Positions 46,210-46,766 of a DNA stretch of 46,766 nt are shown piece by piece. This DNA is from a virus. The stretch lies in the IMG/VR virus record IMGVR_UViG_3300048833_000105, positions 1-46,766 of that record. The stretch is one strand, 5' to 3'. A program made the translations under genes and the position numbers. The first letter of the stretch is position 1. Each line of letters opens with the position of its first letter. The notes below the pieces were generated by a model. It saw nothing but the letters and a program-made list of their open reading frames with translations. It ran no database searches and was not told where the DNA came from.

Positions 46210-46766
46210 ATGGGCAAAAAGTACGAGTTCACGGGCGAAACAAAGGGCAGGCTTCGCCAAATCCGTCGCGTTGCAGACGGCACAATAGGAGGCTGGATTG
46301 AGCACGAGCACAATTTGTCGCATGTCGGCGATGCGTGGGTGTCCGACAATGCGCGGGTGTTCGGCGATGCGCGGGTGTCCGGCGATGCGTGGGTGTTCGG
46401 CAATGCGTGGGTGTTCGGCGATGCGCGGGTGTCCGGCGATGCGTGGGTGTTCGGCAATGCGGGGGTGTCCGGCAATGCGCAGGTGTTCGGCAATGCGCGG
46501 GTGTTCGGCAATGCGCGGGTGTTCGGCAATGCGCGGGTGTTCGGCAATGCGCGGGTGTTCGGCGATGCGCAGGTGTTCGGCGACCTGAAAATTGCCACGC
46601 GATCGGACGGCTACACGTTCGCATTGTTTCCATGCACCGACGGCGTGTGGCGCTTGACGGCAGGGTGCCGATATTTCGGCATGGACGAAGCGCGCAAACA
46701 TTGGGCAGAGACGCGCGGCGGAACCGCACTTGGCGATGAGACGATGGACATTCTAGCCTTGTTTGA
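46210..46766 (+). CDS. hexapeptide-repeat protein, continues across the window end
   Basis: The frame is open to the last base (185 codons plus two bases). Joined to base 1 it reads on as Glu-Arg-Gln-stop (stop at 8-10), giving 188 residues. GGAG lies 6 bases before the ATG. After KKYEFTGETKGRLRQIRRVA and GGWIEHEHNLSHV come 14 hexapeptides of the type G-(N/D)-A-(R/W/Q)-V-(F/S), residues 40-123. These should wind a left-handed beta-helix. A conserved C-terminal domain follows: RSDGYTFALFPCTDGVWRLT, AGCRYFGMDEARKHW and ETRGGTALGDETMDIL. Similar phage and prophage proteins exist, with unknown role. The repeats are nearly identical in DNA, so copy number may vary. Confidence 0.75.
   Translation, partial: MGKKYEFTGETKGRLRQIRRVADGTIGGWIEHEHNLSHVGDAWVSDNARVFGDARVSGDAWVFGNAWVFGDARVSGDAWVFGNAGVSGNAQVFGNARVFGNARVFGNARVFGNARVFGDAQVFGDLKIATRSDGYTFALFPCTDGVWRLTAGCRYFGMDEARKHWAETRGGTALGDETMDILALF
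46327..46578 (+). repeat. 14 tandem 18-bp repeats
   Basis: Fourteen units of 18 bp, consensus GG(C)(A/G)ATGCGCGGGTGTTC. The last third contains several identical copies in a row. Each unit encodes one hexapeptide. Near-identity at the DNA level indicates recent expansion by slippage or unequal recombination, and it keeps the frame. Confidence 0.9.

Noticed and set aside
46163-46210. Earlier starts (46171, 46198) for the hexapeptide protein, and 70 for the first gene
   Set aside because: They are in frame but have no properly spaced ribosome-binding site, while the ATGs at 46210 and 82 have GGAG 6 bases upstream.
46327-46578. CRISPR-like array
   Set aside because: The 18-bp units are contiguous, without spacers, and encode regular hexapeptides.

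Overview
The window looks like the complete, circularly closed genome of a GC-rich tailed double-stranded DNA phage with podovirus morphology. The head and connector genes resemble those of Bordetella phage BPP-1 (head-to-tail connector portal, Bbp16-type cement protein, Bbp19-type protein). The internal virion, tubular tail and fibre genes resemble the T7 gp11-gp17 set. A two-protein spanin pair points to a Gram-negative host. The host genus cannot be read from the sequence. Family names given here come from recalled motifs, not from a search. No integrase, RNA polymerase, reverse transcriptase, tRNA or CRISPR array was seen.

The genome has two arms. A ~1.2 kb gene-free control region (42848-44019) separates them. 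It holds a 17-bp-phased iteron array, an AT-rich patch, two operator-like palindromes 22 bp apart, and a three-copy repeat that can form alternative hairpins. Rightward from it run accessory genes (44020-46766). The last of these crosses the window end and stops at base 10, so the same rightward arm continues from base 1: small accessory genes (82-1143), then a replication and recombination block (1241-13541). That block encodes an HTH/proline-rich protein, a RuvC-like resolvase, an HNH nuclease, an SNF2 helicase, a cytosine methyltransferase, a DUF2800-type PD-(D/E)XK protein, an Acb2-like hairpin protein, a DUF2815-type ssDNA-binding protein, a family A DNA polymerase carrying an inserted zinc finger, and a primase-helicase.

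Leftward from the control region runs the late arm (42847 down to 13538). It encodes a small winged-helix regulator and accessory proteins, the terminase small subunit, a lysozyme-like protein, the terminase large subunit and a terminator. Next come two paralogous small proteins, the portal, scaffold, capsid and decoration proteins, then three proteins sharing an N-terminal adaptor motif (one a pectate-lyase-type spike). The arm ends with the tubular tail and nozzle, four internal virion proteins, a tail fibre and a lysis cassette. The two arms converge on one shared CTAG, so both last genes use the same four bases for their stop codons.

The observations most worth following are: the control region; a three-member family of structured elements between consecutive rightward genes (45556-45614, 46142-46191, 7-64); a shared C-terminal tail (S/T-L/I-x-x-M-L-R/A) on four functionally different proteins; the zinc-finger insertion in the polymerase; a candidate cyclic-nucleotide sponge; and a long second open frame inside the methyltransferase gene.
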